From Elstera cyanobacteriorum (GTDB taxonomy: Bacteria; Pseudomonadota; Alphaproteobacteria; Elsterales; Elsteraceae): DNA of 64,000 nucleotides. The notes beneath the pieces are model-generated. The model worked only from the letters and a program-made list of their open reading frames with translations, was not told the DNA's origin and ran no database searches. The DNA lies in NCBI RefSeq assembly GCF_002251735.1, contig NZ_NOXS01000031.1, positions 62,001 through 126,000 on the forward strand, in the 5' to 3' direction. Position numbers and translations under genes: made by a program. Shown piece after piece: positions 15,823 through 26,113 of this stretch (within the stretch, counting starts at the first letter, position 1; each line of letters begins with the position of its first letter).

Positions 15823-17391
15823 TTAACCTTCGACGACGCCCAGAAAAGCTGTGACGACATCCGGGTCGAAGTCGATATCGACGCGCGCCTTGATCCAATC
15901 GATGGCATCCTGCCGGTCCCAGGCTTCCTTATATGGGCGCTTGGAAGTGAGCGCGTCAAAGACATCGGCAACGGCGACGATGCGGGCGGAAAGCGGAATA
16001 TCCTTGCCCTTGAGACCGCGCGGGTAGCCGGTGCCATTCCATTTTTCATGGTGGCCCAGGGCGATTTCTGCCCCGATGGAGAGGAAGGTCCGCCCGCGCA
16101 GGCGGCGGCTGGCCGTTTGCAGAATTTCGGCGCCTAAGGAGGCATGGCGGCGCATGGTCAGCCATTCGGTTTCGTTCAACCCGCCCGCTTTGCACAGAAT
16201 ATTATCGGGCACGCCGACCTTGCCGACATCGTGCAGGATCGAGGCGAGGCCGATCTTCTTGACCAGCACGTCATCGAGTTCGCCCAATGCCAAACCCCGC
16301 CGCTGCATTTCCAGCGCGATCTTATTGGTCATCAGTTCGACCCGGTGCAAATGATCGCCGGTGGTCGGATCTTTGAACTCTGCCAGCCGGGCGAGGGCGA
16401 AGACGGTGGCTTCCTGCGCCAGCCCGAGATGTTCCTGTAACAGAACATTGTCGTAAGCGATGGAGGCTTTGGCGCAGAAGAGATCGACCAGCCGATGATC
16501 AAGCGGGGAGAGCGGGCGGGTGGCTTCGATAAAGGCAACCGAGCGCACTTCGCCGCTGGCTTTGAAGAAGACAGCGCAATGATCGTCGAGATATTGGTTC
16601 GATCCGCGCGCAAAGGCCGAGACGATTTCATGCACGATGGTCGGGTGCGGAATTTCCGCCAGCCGTTTACCGGCCAGATCGGCGAAGCGCCCGGCTGCGG
16701 CGCGCACCACGGCTGTCGGGTCCGATCCTGGCAACTCGTCGCCCGCCGTGCAGAGGATCGAGCCGCCTTCCGCATCAAGCAAGGCATTGATCTGATCGAG
16801 AATTCCTGCGAGGAACGCATCGGTCGAGCGCAACTCGAACAGGCTGGTTGAAGCCTCTAAAACCTTCTCGAGCCCCTTGCGGCCTTGCTCGATGGCAACA
16901 AGGTCGCGGTAGCTGCGCAGGGCGGCGACGATGGTGGTGAACAGCTTTTGGGCGGTCAGTTCCGCCTTCGATTTATAGTCGTTGATATCATATTCGACGA
17001 TGACGGTTTGTTCTGGCGCCATGCCGGGTTGGCCGGTGCGCAACACGATGCGAACATTCTCGTTCCGCAAATCCTGACGGATCTGCCGCACCAGCGTCAA
17101 CCCGGCGTCGTCGGTCTCCATCACCACGTCTAGCAGAATGACGGCGATATCGTTGCTTTGGCTTAGCAGCAGCCGGGCTTCGGCGCCGGAATAGGCCGAC
17201 AGAATTTCAAGCGGCCGACCTTCGAAGCTGAAATCCGATAGCACCATGCGGGTAACGCGATGCACATCCGGCTCGTCATCCACCACCAGCATTCGCCAGG
17301 GTTGAACCAACCGAGGGCGCTTGCGCCCGGGTTCGGGGGTATCGTCGGCGAACAGCAGTTCATCGTCTGGATTTAAATCAGCGGGTGCCAT
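15823..17391 (-). CDS. Response regulator with DUF3369 and HD-GYP phosphodiesterase domains
   Basis: A 522-residue protein: REC domain about residues 33-155 with phosphoacceptor Asp88 (VILLDVV), DUF3369 (a GAF-like sensor module) about 170-325, and HD-GYP about 330-515. The metal site has LHDVGK (HD at 387-388), GHHEKWNGTGYP (GYP at 455-457) and DVFDAL, so it should be an active phosphodiesterase hydrolysing cyclic di-GMP (or cyclic GMP-AMP). It overlaps the upstream histidine kinase gene by one base, marking them as a cognate pair. Phosphorylation of Asp88 presumably controls phosphodiesterase activity. No DNA-binding domain, so output is by second messenger. Confidence 0.93.
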   Translation of the reverse strand: MAPADLNPDDELLFADDTPEPGRKRPRLVQPWRMLVVDDEPDVHRVTRMVLSDFSFEGRPLEILSAYSGAEARLLLSQSNDIAVILLDVVMETDDAGLTLVRQIRQDLRNENVRIVLRTGQPGMAPEQTVIVEYDINDYKSKAELTAQKLFTTIVAALRSYRDLVAIEQGRKGLEKVLEASTSLFELRSTDAFLAGILDQINALLDAEGGSILCTAGDELPGSDPTAVVRAAAGRFADLAGKRLAEIPHPTIVHEIVSAFARGSNQYLDDHCAVFFKASGEVRSVAFIEATRPLSPLDHRLVDLFCAKASIAYDNVLLQEHLGLAQEATVFALARLAEFKDPTTGDHLHRVELMTNKIALEMQRRGLALGELDDVLVKKIGLASILHDVGKVGVPDNILCKAGGLNETEWLTMRRHASLGAEILQTASRRLRGRTFLSIGAEIALGHHEKWNGTGYPRGLKGKDIPLSARIVAVADVFDALTSKRPYKEAWDRQDAIDWIKARVDIDFDPDVVTAFLGVVEG

Positions 17392-18710
17392 CAGTCGTCC
17401 CCCTCCCCAACGTCACGCCCCGCATCGCTTCCCAAGGCTTCAAACTCGGCGGAAGCGTCCTTCGGTCGGTCGGTCTGGGCCCGGTCTGGGGCGGTCAGCG
17501 GCAGGATCAGCGTGAAGGCCGTTCCTACATCCACCGCGCTCGTGCAGCCAATCCGCCCACCCAAGGTCTGCGTGACAATATTATACACCAAATGTAGCCC
17601 TAATCCCGTGCCGCCTTTGCCGCGTTTGGTGGTAAAAAACGGGTCAAAAATACGCGGCAGATGCGAAGGGGGAATCCCGCAGCCATCATCCTTGATACCG
17701 ATAATGACGTTGCCGCCTTTGCTTTCGACCGCGATTTCGACCATTCCGTCGCGGCGGGTCTCGTCATAGGCGTGGGTCAGGGCGTTGAGGATAAGGTTGG
17801 TGATCACCTGCCCCAGCGGGCCGGGAAAACTATCCATCTCGGCATCGCGGAGGCAGGTAAACTGCACCTTCTGAGCGGCTTTGCGCAGGCGGGGACTAAG
17901 GCTTGAAATCAGGTCTTCGATCAATTGCCCGACGCTAAAGCTGCGGCGCACGGCGCTGGTTTGATCGGCGGCGACCTGTTTGAAACTATGCACGAGTTCC
18001 GCCGCCCGCCCGAGGTTGGCGGTAATGATCTCCGCCCCTTCGGCGACCGTCTGCAGAAAACTACTCAGGTCCGAGCGCTTTAGCCCGCCGCCATCGACTA
18101 ACCCCTGAAACCCGCGCGCGCGTTCGGTCAGATGGGTCGCAGCCGTGAGGCCGATGCCGAGTGGCGTATTGATTTCATGGGCGATGCCCGCAACCAATTG
18201 GCCAAGGGAGGCGAATTTTTCTGCCTGCACCAAATCGCCTTGGGCGGCGCGCAAGAAACTAAGCGTGGATTCGAACTGCTCCAGCGTGCCGCGCAGCAGA
18301 TCAATCCCAGGCACGAAACCGGAGTAGTGCCCCGTCGCCGGATCGGTGGTGATGACGCCATAGGTCAGCGCGCGCGGGTACCGTTCCGCCACCATGCGGC
18401 TGACGGTTTCAAGCGGCATATCATGCGGCAAGATCAGCGGGCGCGGGTCCATCGCTGTGCCGACCATTTCCTGAAGATTAGCGCGGGCAGCCGAGCGGGA
18501 GAGCAGACCGATAGGCTTTCGGGCTAGAAGGACCGGCAGCGCCCAAACATCCGGCAGTCCATCGAACTTCAACAGGGCGGCGGTGCAGGGCAGTTTGGCC
18601 GAAAGCCCCTCCAGCGACCGCGATACCCGGTCGAGACACCAGGTATCGGCCATCGGCGGCGGCGCCGTTCCAGAATCGGACGGCGGGGGTAAGGAGGTTG
18701 CGACGCTCAT
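17391..18710 (-). CDS. Soluble sensor histidine kinase with CBS-like input domain
   Basis: A 439-residue kinase without membrane segments. Residues about 25-145 resemble the CBS-pair-like module found in some GGDEF/EAL proteins (RKPIGLLSRS, AMDPRPLIL, PLETVSRMV). The phosphoacceptor is His178 in GIAHEINTPLG, and the ATPase domain has LILNALTHA, DDGCGI and TGLGLHLV. A short coiled segment (about 145-170) links input to kinase. The stop overlaps the start of the DUF3369/HD-GYP regulator, its evident partner. The CBS-like module suggests a cytosolic ligand such as a nucleotide; that is inference. Confidence 0.88.
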   Translation of the reverse strand: MSVATSLPPPSDSGTAPPPMADTWCLDRVSRSLEGLSAKLPCTAALLKFDGLPDVWALPVLLARKPIGLLSRSAARANLQEMVGTAMDPRPLILPHDMPLETVSRMVAERYPRALTYGVITTDPATGHYSGFVPGIDLLRGTLEQFESTLSFLRAAQGDLVQAEKFASLGQLVAGIAHEINTPLGIGLTAATHLTERARGFQGLVDGGGLKRSDLSSFLQTVAEGAEIITANLGRAAELVHSFKQVAADQTSAVRRSFSVGQLIEDLISSLSPRLRKAAQKVQFTCLRDAEMDSFPGPLGQVITNLILNALTHAYDETRRDGMVEIAVESKGGNVIIGIKDDGCGIPPSHLPRIFDPFFTTKRGKGGTGLGLHLVYNIVTQTLGGRIGCTSAVDVGTAFTLILPLTAPDRAQTDRPKDASAEFEALGSDAGRDVGEGDD

Positions 18711-18810
18711 ACCCGCACCCTAAAGCGGATTTCGTGAAGAATTCGTGATGATCGCGACACGAAACCCGCCTTTCCCCAGAAGGTTAAGACATTTTTACCC
18801 CCATCCCGAC

Positions 18811-19629
18811 TTAATGGGCGAAGAAGACCGGGATTTTGGCGTGGTTCAGGATATGCACCGTCGCCCCGCCGAAAATCATCTGGCGCAGGCGGCTTTGGGT
18901 ATAGGCGCCCTTGATCATCAAATCGCAGCCTAGGCGTTCGGCCTCTTCCAGCCAAACGGCGCCCGCGTTGCGCTCCCCGACCTGCATATGGGCATAGGTT
19001 GCCCGCAGATCATGCTTTTCCAGATAAGCGGCGACATCGCGCGCCGACGGTCCAGGCACCATGCCGCTATCGACGGAGATAATGTGAATTTCTTCGGCTT
19101 TGCGCAGCAGCGGCAACGAAAAGGCGAGGGTGCGCGCCGTTTCCGACGATCCGTTCCAGGCGATCAGCACGCGCTGGCCATCGGTTTCCGGGAGGGTCGG
19201 CGGTGCCATCAGGATCGGGCGACCGGTTTCGAACAGCGCCGCTTCCAGCATGATTTCCGGCTCGGCCGACCCACCAACATCGGGCCGGGCGACCACGGCG
19301 ATATCGAAGAGACGCCCGGTCGCGGCAATCGCATCGGCGGAGGGGCCTTGGGCTTCGATCCAATCGGCTGTGAGTTTTTCGGCCCCGATATGCGCCTCGA
19401 ACAAGCTCTTCAATTTCGTCAACCGTGCCGTGCCATCCTGTTGCAGCCGGTCGAGATATTCTTGACTCAAGGCGAGGCCGAAGTCGCCCGACGGGACGAA
19501 ACTTTCAAAGGCGGGGCGGATGGCAAGACCGGTCACACGCCCGTCAAACCGGCGGGCGAGGCGGGTTGCCTGGGTCAGCACCGGTCCGGCGGTCTGTTCC
19601 GTCCATAAAATTGCCAGAATTGCACGCAT
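18811..19629 (-). CDS. Universal stress protein, tandem Usp domains
   Basis: A 272-residue protein with two Usp-type halves. The second (about residues 145-272) is clear: RVLIAWNGSSETARTLAFS, then GCDLMIKGAYTQSRLRQM and FGGATVHILNHAKIPVFF, which resembles the nucleotide-binding G-2x-G-9x-G(S/T) region. The first half, starting MRAILAILWTEQTAGPVLTQA, is more divergent. Cytosolic; members bind ATP or other ligands and are induced by starvation or redox stress. ATG at 19629 follows AAGGAG at 8 nt. It is the only gene reading left from the 312-nt region before mreB. Confidence 0.9.
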   Translation of the reverse strand: MRAILAILWTEQTAGPVLTQATRLARRFDGRVTGLAIRPAFESFVPSGDFGLALSQEYLDRLQQDGTARLTKLKSLFEAHIGAEKLTADWIEAQGPSADAIAATGRLFDIAVVARPDVGGSAEPEIMLEAALFETGRPILMAPPTLPETDGQRVLIAWNGSSETARTLAFSLPLLRKAEEIHIISVDSGMVPGPSARDVAAYLEKHDLRATYAHMQVGERNAGAVWLEEAERLGCDLMIKGAYTQSRLRQMIFGGATVHILNHAKIPVFFAH

Positions 19630-20982
<1,353 letters not shown>

Positions 20983-21032
20983 TCGTGTAGTCTTGCCGTT
21001 AAGGCTTCGTTAGCAAAGAGGATCGGGACGGA

Positions 21033-21113
21033 ATGTCGGCTCGGCCTAAGGGGAAGAATAACCAGAACCGCTCTGTTGGCCAGAGCGGCGCCCGCTGGAC
21101 TCTCCCCCAATGA
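21033..21113 (+). CDS. 26-codon ORF overlapping the mreC start (candidate coupling ORF)
   Basis: An ATG at 21033, preceded by GGGACGGA, opens a 26-residue basic ORF (begins MSARPKGKNNQNR, ends WTLPQ). Its TGA overlaps the mreC ATG as ATGA at 21110-21113. mreC itself has only CTCCCCCA before its start, not a Shine-Dalgarno, so translation of mreC may depend on this ORF. It spans the 8-bp hairpin at 21068-21088. It could also be a remnant of a longer MreC N-terminus. Expression is unproven. Confidence 0.4.
   Translation: MSARPKGKNNQNRSVGQSGARWTLPQ
21068..21088 (+). other. Hairpin between mreB and mreC
   Basis: CCGCTCTG (21068-21075) pairs with CAGAGCGG (21081-21088) around TTGGC. No T tract follows, so it is not an obvious terminator. 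It lies inside the 26-codon ORF, 86 nt after the mreB stop, and could stabilise the mreB message or tune mreC expression relative to mreB. Confidence 0.5.
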
Positions 21114-22000
21114 AGCCCCGGGTTGGGTCTGTTTCGCGGCTTGCCGCGCCGGTCCGGGCTGCGCTGCACCGTTTCGCCTTCGCATCGTTGGTTGGTGCCA
21201 GTTTTTTGCTGCTGGTCATTCAGCGGGCCGAAGTGCCGGTTCTTGAAAAGCTGCGGGTTGCAACGGTCGATTTCTTTGCCCCGGCGGTCGATTTCATCGC
21301 CTCCCCCGTGACGACGGTGACAGAGGTTGCCGATGATTTCCGGTCGATCCTGAACCTGCGGGCCGAAAATGCCCGGCTGCGGGAAGAAGTCGAGCGGCTG
21401 CGGCAGTGGCGCGATGTAGCGCAGCGGCTGGATGTCGAAAACCAATCCCTAAGGTCCGTTGTCAATTATGCCCCGCCGCCGGGCGGGAGGCAGATTACGG
21501 GCCGGGTGGTTGCCGATGCGGGCGGCGCTTATGTTCGCAATTTGCTGATCGCGGTCGGCGCGTCGCAAGGTGTGGTGCGCGGGCTCGCCGCCGTCTCGGG
21601 CGAAGGGTTTATCGGCCGGGTGACCGATGTCGGCGAGCGGACGACGCGCGTGTTGCTGATCACCGACTTGAACAGCAAAATCCCGGTTTCCGTCGGTACG
21701 CGAGGCGAGCGTGCCGTGCTGGCGGGTGATAATAGCGCCCTGCCGCGCCTTTTGTATCTGACCCAGGAAAATACCGTGGCGCCAGGGGATCTGGTCGTTA
21801 CCTCCGGGCACGGCGGTTTGCTGCCCCCCGGTTTGCCCATTGGGGCGGTTGAGACCGTGTCCGACCGTGGCGTAACCGTGCGCCCATTAGCCGATTGGCA
21901 ACGGCTGGAACATGTGCGCTTGCTCGATTACGGTTTGGCGCAGACCAGCGATATTCCGGCCCCGGCCCCGCCCGCGCGTACCGTTACGACACCGCGATGA
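21110..22000 (+). CDS. mreC: Rod-shape-determining protein MreC
   Basis: A 296-residue bitopic protein: one membrane helix at about residues 22-42, a coiled coil (about 80-115, LRAENARLREEVERLRQW) and a periplasmic double beta-barrel (about 120-270; VGASQGVVRGLAAV, TSGHGGLLPPGLPIG). MreC activates PBP2-RodA and links them to MreB filaments. The proline-rich tail (APAPPARTV) is typical in alphaproteobacteria. It lacks its own clear ribosome-binding site and starts within the TGA of the small ORF at 21033. Its stop overlaps mreD. Confidence 0.97.
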   Translation: MKPRVGSVSRLAAPVRAALHRFAFASLVGASFLLLVIQRAEVPVLEKLRVATVDFFAPAVDFIASPVTTVTEVADDFRSILNLRAENARLREEVERLRQWRDVAQRLDVENQSLRSVVNYAPPPGGRQITGRVVADAGGAYVRNLLIAVGASQGVVRGLAAVSGEGFIGRVTDVGERTTRVLLITDLNSKIPVSVGTRGERAVLAGDNSALPRLLYLTQENTVAPGDLVVTSGHGGLLPPGLPIGAVETVSDRGVTVRPLADWQRLEHVRLLDYGLAQTSDIPAPAPPARTVTTPR

Positions 22001-22512
22001 TCCCGTCCGGGCTTCTCCGTACCTGGGCGGCCATAAGTAAGGTCACGCCGGGGGCGATGACCTTTCTATTTGCGCTGCTCTCGGTCGTGCCGGTACGCAT
22101 GCCGGAAGGCTTGACGGTCACCCCGTCTTTGTCCTTGATGGCCGTGTATTACTGGACCCTCTATCGCCCGGACCTGATGCCGCCCGCGCTCATTTTCCTG
22201 ATCGGTCTTGTGCAGGATGTGGTGAGCGGGGCCTACTTGGGGATGACGCCGCTGCTGCTGCTAGGAACCTATTCCTTCGCCGTTTCGCAGCGCCGCCTGT
22301 TTCTAGGGAAGCCCTTTGCCCTGGCCTGGGGTGGTTTTCTACTGGTGCTGTTGGGGACGACGAGCATGTCGTGGATCATCGTATCGCTGATTACCCGAAC
22401 CCCCGTACCGCTGTTGCAGCCAGCGCTGCAATTCGGCACGACGCTGCTTTTGTTCCCGCTGGTCGTTTGGCTGTTCGTCCGTACCCATCGTCGTCTGTTG
22501 CCGGGGCAATAG
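21997..22512 (+). CDS. mreD: Rod-shape-determining protein MreD
   Basis: A 171-residue polytopic inner-membrane protein with about five helices. Conserved family features include YWTLYRPDLMPP and FLIGLVQDVVSGAYLGM, where MreD proteins have the characteristic G-x-x-x-D segment. ATG at 21997 overlaps the mreC TGA (ATGA); longer in-frame starts upstream lie inside mreC and are rejected. It is a component of the elongasome, probably controlling MreC-PBP2 contact. One base separates it from mrdA. Confidence 0.95.
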   Translation: MIPSGLLRTWAAISKVTPGAMTFLFALLSVVPVRMPEGLTVTPSLSLMAVYYWTLYRPDLMPPALIFLIGLVQDVVSGAYLGMTPLLLLGTYSFAVSQRRLFLGKPFALAWGGFLLVLLGTTSMSWIIVSLITRTPVPLLQPALQFGTTLLLFPLVVWLFVRTHRRLLPGQ

Positions 22513-22513
22513 G

Positions 22514-24403
22514 ATGGGACGGCGGCAGCGGGATCAGGAGCGCGAACGGCTATTTACCCGGCGGTCGCTGCTGCTCGGGCTGGGGCAGGCCTCGCTGTTC
22601 GGCGCGCTCGGGGCACGGCTCTATTATCTTCAGGTCGTCGAGGCCGATAAATACGTAACGCTGGCCGAAGATAACCGCATGAACATGCGGCTGTTGGTGC
22701 CGCCGCGCGGGCGCATTCTCGACCGGTTTGGCGAGGTACTGGCGACCAGCCGCCTGAATTACCGGGTCGTGTTGGTGCGCGAACAGGCCCCGAATGTCGA
22801 AGCGACGCTGGATGCCATTGCGCGTCTGATCACCGTCAGCGAGGCCGACCGCCGCCGCGTGCTGCGCGATGTGCGCCGCAAGCGCGCCTTTGTTCCCGTC
22901 ATGGTCCGCGAGGATCTGAGCTGGGAAGAGGTGGCGCGGATGGAAGTGAACGCCCCCGATTTGCCGGGCGTCTCCATCGACGTTGGCCAAAGCCGCCTTT
23001 ACCCGCATACAGAGGCGGTGGGGCATATTCTTGGGTATGTCGGCGCTGTCTCGGAGGTTGATCTAAAGTCGGGCAATGGCGATCCGTTGTTGGAACTGCC
23101 GGACTTCCGCATCGGCAAGAATGGGATTGAAAAGACCCATGATCAGGCCTTGCGCGGCGTTGCGGGCGCCAGTCAGGTCGAGGTCAATTCGGTCGGCCGG
23201 GTCATCCGCGAACTCAATCGCGACGATGGCCGCCCAGGGCGTGACGTGGAACTGACCATCGACATCGCCTTGCAGGAATTCGTACGCGAGCGGGTGGGGG
23301 AGGAAAGCACCGCCGCCGTTGTCATCGATTGCCGCAATGGCGAGATTCTCTCGCTGGTTTCCGCGCCGGCCTTCGATCCAAATCTCTTTTCAACGGGCCT
23401 TAAGGCAACTGATTGGGAGGAGTTGCAGTCCCACCCCAAAACACCGCTGACCAATAAGGCGGTGGCCGGCCAATATTCCCCGGGTTCGACGTTTAAGATG
23501 ATCACCGCGCTGGCGGCGCTGGAAGCGGGTGTGATCACGCCGACACAAACGGTGAATTGCCCCGGCCATTTCGAGTTGGGCGAGCGGCGCTTTCACTGCT
23601 GGAAGTATAAGGGCGGGCATGGGGCGTTGAATTTGGCAGAAGCCTTAATGCAATCCTGCGACGTTTACTTTTACGAAATCGCCCGGCGTATGGGCATCGA
23701 CAAGATCGCCGATATGGCCTTACGGCTCGGGCTGGGGGGGGTGCAGGGGATCGAGCTGCCGGGGGAACGTCCGGGGCTGATCCCGACGCGCGCGTGGTAC
23801 CAGCGTCGACGGGGTACGAGTTGGCCGCAGGGCGAAACCATCAATGCCTCCATCGGCCAGGGGATGATTCTGGCGACGCCGTTGCAATTGGCGACAATGA
23901 CGGCGCGCGTCGCCTCCGGCCTCGCCATTACCCCGCATCTTACCCGGAAAATCGGCGGGCGCGCCCCGCAGGACCGGGCGCATGCCGATCCGGCCTCCCT
24001 CGGTCTTAATCCGCAGCACTTGGCCCTCGTGCAAAAAGGCATGGGGATGGTCACCAACGATCAGCGCGGCACGGGCTATAAGGCGCGCATCACTGAACCT
24101 GGTTTGGAAATGGCGGGCAAAAGCGGCACCGCCCAGGTCCGCATCATCAGCAAGGCCGAACGCGACGCCGGGGTGAAGAAGAACGAAGATCTGCCCTGGC
24201 GCTTCCGCGATCATGCGCTATTCGTCGGGTTTGCACCGGTCAATAACCCGCGGTTCGCGTGTGCGGTTGTGGTTGAACACGGGGGCGGCGGCAGTTCGGT
24301 CGCCGGGCCGATGGTGCGCGATATTTTGCTGGAAACCCAGAAGCGCGATTTGGAAAAACGCTTGGCGGGCTGCCCGACCTGCGGTGGGGAGCATCGGGGA
24401 TGA
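22514..24403 (+). CDS. mrdA: Penicillin-binding protein 2 (elongation transpeptidase)
   Basis: A 629-residue class B PBP. An N-terminal anchor helix (about residues 18-40) precedes the pedestal domain (about 60-230; PPRGRILDRFGEVLA) and transpeptidase domain. Catalytic motifs are STFK (325-328, Ser325), SCD (381-383, the SxN position with Asp) and KSGT (536-539). It cross-links new glycan made by RodA. Cysteines at 349 and 362 flank a loop with histidines (GHFELGERRFHCWKY), and the tail ends CPTCGG, so metal binding is conceivable. The start follows mreD by one base and the stop overlaps rodA. Confidence 0.98.
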   Translation: MGRRQRDQERERLFTRRSLLLGLGQASLFGALGARLYYLQVVEADKYVTLAEDNRMNMRLLVPPRGRILDRFGEVLATSRLNYRVVLVREQAPNVEATLDAIARLITVSEADRRRVLRDVRRKRAFVPVMVREDLSWEEVARMEVNAPDLPGVSIDVGQSRLYPHTEAVGHILGYVGAVSEVDLKSGNGDPLLELPDFRIGKNGIEKTHDQALRGVAGASQVEVNSVGRVIRELNRDDGRPGRDVELTIDIALQEFVRERVGEESTAAVVIDCRNGEILSLVSAPAFDPNLFSTGLKATDWEELQSHPKTPLTNKAVAGQYSPGSTFKMITALAALEAGVITPTQTVNCPGHFELGERRFHCWKYKGGHGALNLAEALMQSCDVYFYEIARRMGIDKIADMALRLGLGGVQGIELPGERPGLIPTRAWYQRRRGTSWPQGETINASIGQGMILATPLQLATMTARVASGLAITPHLTRKIGGRAPQDRAHADPASLGLNPQHLALVQKGMGMVTNDQRGTGYKARITEPGLEMAGKSGTAQVRIISKAERDAGVKKNEDLPWRFRDHALFVGFAPVNNPRFACAVVVEHGGGGSSVAGPMVRDILLETQKRDLEKRLAGCPTCGGEHRG

Positions 24404-25545
24404 GCTTCGGGCTGAACCGGCAGGAGTTAACCCTCAGCCAAAAACTATGGCAGGTGAACTGGGGCATCGTCCTGCTGCTTACCGCGCTCGCTTGCGTCGG
24501 CTTCGCCATGCTCTATTCGGCGGCGGGCGGGTCGCTTGAACCCTGGGCGCAGCGCCAAATGGTGCGCTTTGCTATGGGTTTCGTGCTGATGATCGCCGTT
24601 GCCCTCGTCGATATCCGCTTCTGGATGCGCTGGGCCTATGTGCTCTACGCCGCGACGATGGTGATGCTGGTGGCGGTGGAACTGCAGGGCCGCGTTGGCA
24701 TGGGGGCGCAACGCTGGCTGGATTTCGGCTTCGTCCAGTTGCAACCGTCGGAGCTGATGAAGATCATGCTCGTACTGGCGTTGGCAAAACATTTCCATTC
24801 GATCCCGCTGGAGCGGATGGGCCGGATTTCCGCCTGGGGACCGGCTGCGGTGCTGCTGGCGCTGCCGGTCGCCTTGGTCGTCAAGCAGCCTGACCTCGGC
24901 ACCTCCTTGATGCTGATCATGGGATCAGCGGCGGTCGGCTTCATCGCCGGTATGCGCTGGTGGAAGTTCGCCCTCGCTATCGCAACAGGCGCTGCTGCCG
25001 CGCCCATCGGTTGGAATTTTTTGCGCGATTATCAAAAAGAGCGGATTCTGACCTTCCTAGACCCCAGCCGCGACCCGTTGGGCGCCGGGTATCATATCAC
25101 CCAATCGAAGATCGCCTTGGGGTCGGGCGGGGTCGTGGGCAAGGGGTTCATGCTCGGCACCCAAAGCCACCTTAATTTCCTGCCCGAAAAACAAACCGAC
25201 TTTATCTATACGATGCTGGCGGAAGAGTTCGGGATGATCGGTGCGGTGACCCTGCTGGGCCTCTACACGCTGCTCATTCTCTACGGCTATGCTATCGCCT
25301 TTCGCTCCACCACGCAGTTCGGGCGCTTGGTCGCGGTGGGGATCGTCACGCACCTGTTCCTGTCAGTTTTCATCAACTGCGCGATGGTCATGGGTATGAT
25401 CCCGGCGAAGGGCGTACCGCTGCCGATGGTCTCCTATGGCGGCTCGTCGATGCTGGTGACCATGCTGGGTTTCGGGCTGCTGATGATGGTCTGGGTGCAC
25501 CGCGACACGCAGCTAAACCGCGGCGGTCTGGCCGATAGCGATTAG
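24400..25545 (+). CDS. rodA: Elongation-specific glycosyltransferase RodA
   Basis: A 381-residue SEDS-family membrane glycosyltransferase with about ten helices that polymerises lipid II with PBP2. Conserved segments: YSAAGGS after helix 1, [32 protein letters not shown] and [19 protein letters not shown]. The catalytic Asp is expected in the WLD or large-loop region. ATG at 24400 overlaps the mrdA TGA. It is the last gene of the rod operon; no convincing terminator follows before the tRNA. Confidence 0.98.
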   Translation: MSFGLNRQELTLSQKLWQVNWGIVLLLTALACVGFAMLYSAAGGSLEPWAQRQMVRFAMGFVLMIAVALVDIRFWMRWAYVLYAATMVMLVAVELQGRVGMGAQRWLDFGFVQLQPSELMKIMLVLALAKHFHSIPLERMGRISAWGPAAVLLALPVALVVKQPDLGTSLMLIMGSAAVGFIAGMRWWKFALAIATGAAAAPIGWNFLRDYQKERILTFLDPSRDPLGAGYHITQSKIALGSGGVVGKGFMLGTQSHLNFLPEKQTDFIYTMLAEEFGMIGAVTLLGLYTLLILYGYAIAFRSTTQFGRLVAVGIVTHLFLSVFINCAMVMGMIPAKGVPLPMVSYGGSSMLVTMLGFGLLMMVWVHRDTQLNRGGLADSD

Positions 25546-25627
25546 CTTTTATGACAACTCGGGGGAATCCAGCGGTTTTTACCCCTTGTCGATGGCCGGT
25601 TGGGTCGGTATACAGACGACCTCGGTT

Positions 25628-25703
<76 letters not shown>

Positions 25704-25714
25704 ATCGAATTCAG

Positions 25715-25752
25715 GGGCTTGATCTGGAAACAGATCAAGCCCTTTCGTTTTT
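25715..25752 (+). terminator. Rho-independent terminator of tRNA-Lys
   Basis: GGGCTTGATCTG (25715-25726) and CAGATCAAGCCC (25731-25742) form a perfect 12-bp stem with a GAAA tetraloop, followed by TTTCGTTTTT. It starts 12 nt after the CCA end. It lies immediately before the ribosome-binding site of the downstream yjdM-like gene. Confidence 0.95.
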
Positions 25753-25768
25753 AGCCGGAGAGGCGAGT

Positions 25769-26113
25769 ATGAGCGATCCCGTTTGCCCGCAGTGCGGTTC
25801 CGAAAACGCCTACCCCGATGGCAGCCAATGGATGTGCCCGGAGTGCGGCCACGAATGGACCCCCGGCGAGGAAGCCACGCCAGAAGCGGCGGAGGGCGCC
25901 GTCAAGGATGCCAACGGCAATCTGCTGGCCGATGGCGATAGCGTGACGGTGATTAAGGATCTCAAGGTCAAAGGCTCCTCCCTGGTCGTCAAGGGCGGCA
26001 CCAAGGTGAAGAATATCCGCCTGACCGATGGCGCCGATGGGCATAACATCGCTTGCAAGATCGATGGGATCGGCGCCATGAACCTAAAGTCGGAATTCGT
26101 CAAAAAGGCTTAA
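25769..26113 (+). CDS. yjdM: PhnA/YjdM family zinc-ribbon protein
   Basis: A 114-residue protein: an N-terminal zinc ribbon ([22 protein letters not shown], two CxxC pairs at about residues 5-26) joined to a C-terminal beta-rich domain ([25 protein letters not shown]) typical of YjdM, formerly called PhnA. The old phosphonoacetate hydrolase name is not supported for this family; function is unknown. ATG at 25769 follows GGAGAGG. Its promoter must lie in or just after the tRNA terminator, or the gene depends on read-through. The stop overlaps the convergent DUF2239 gene by 4 nt. Confidence 0.92.
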   Translation: MSDPVCPQCGSENAYPDGSQWMCPECGHEWTPGEEATPEAAEGAVKDANGNLLADGDSVTVIKDLKVKGSSLVVKGGTKVKNIRLTDGADGHNIACKIDGIGAMNLKSEFVKKA

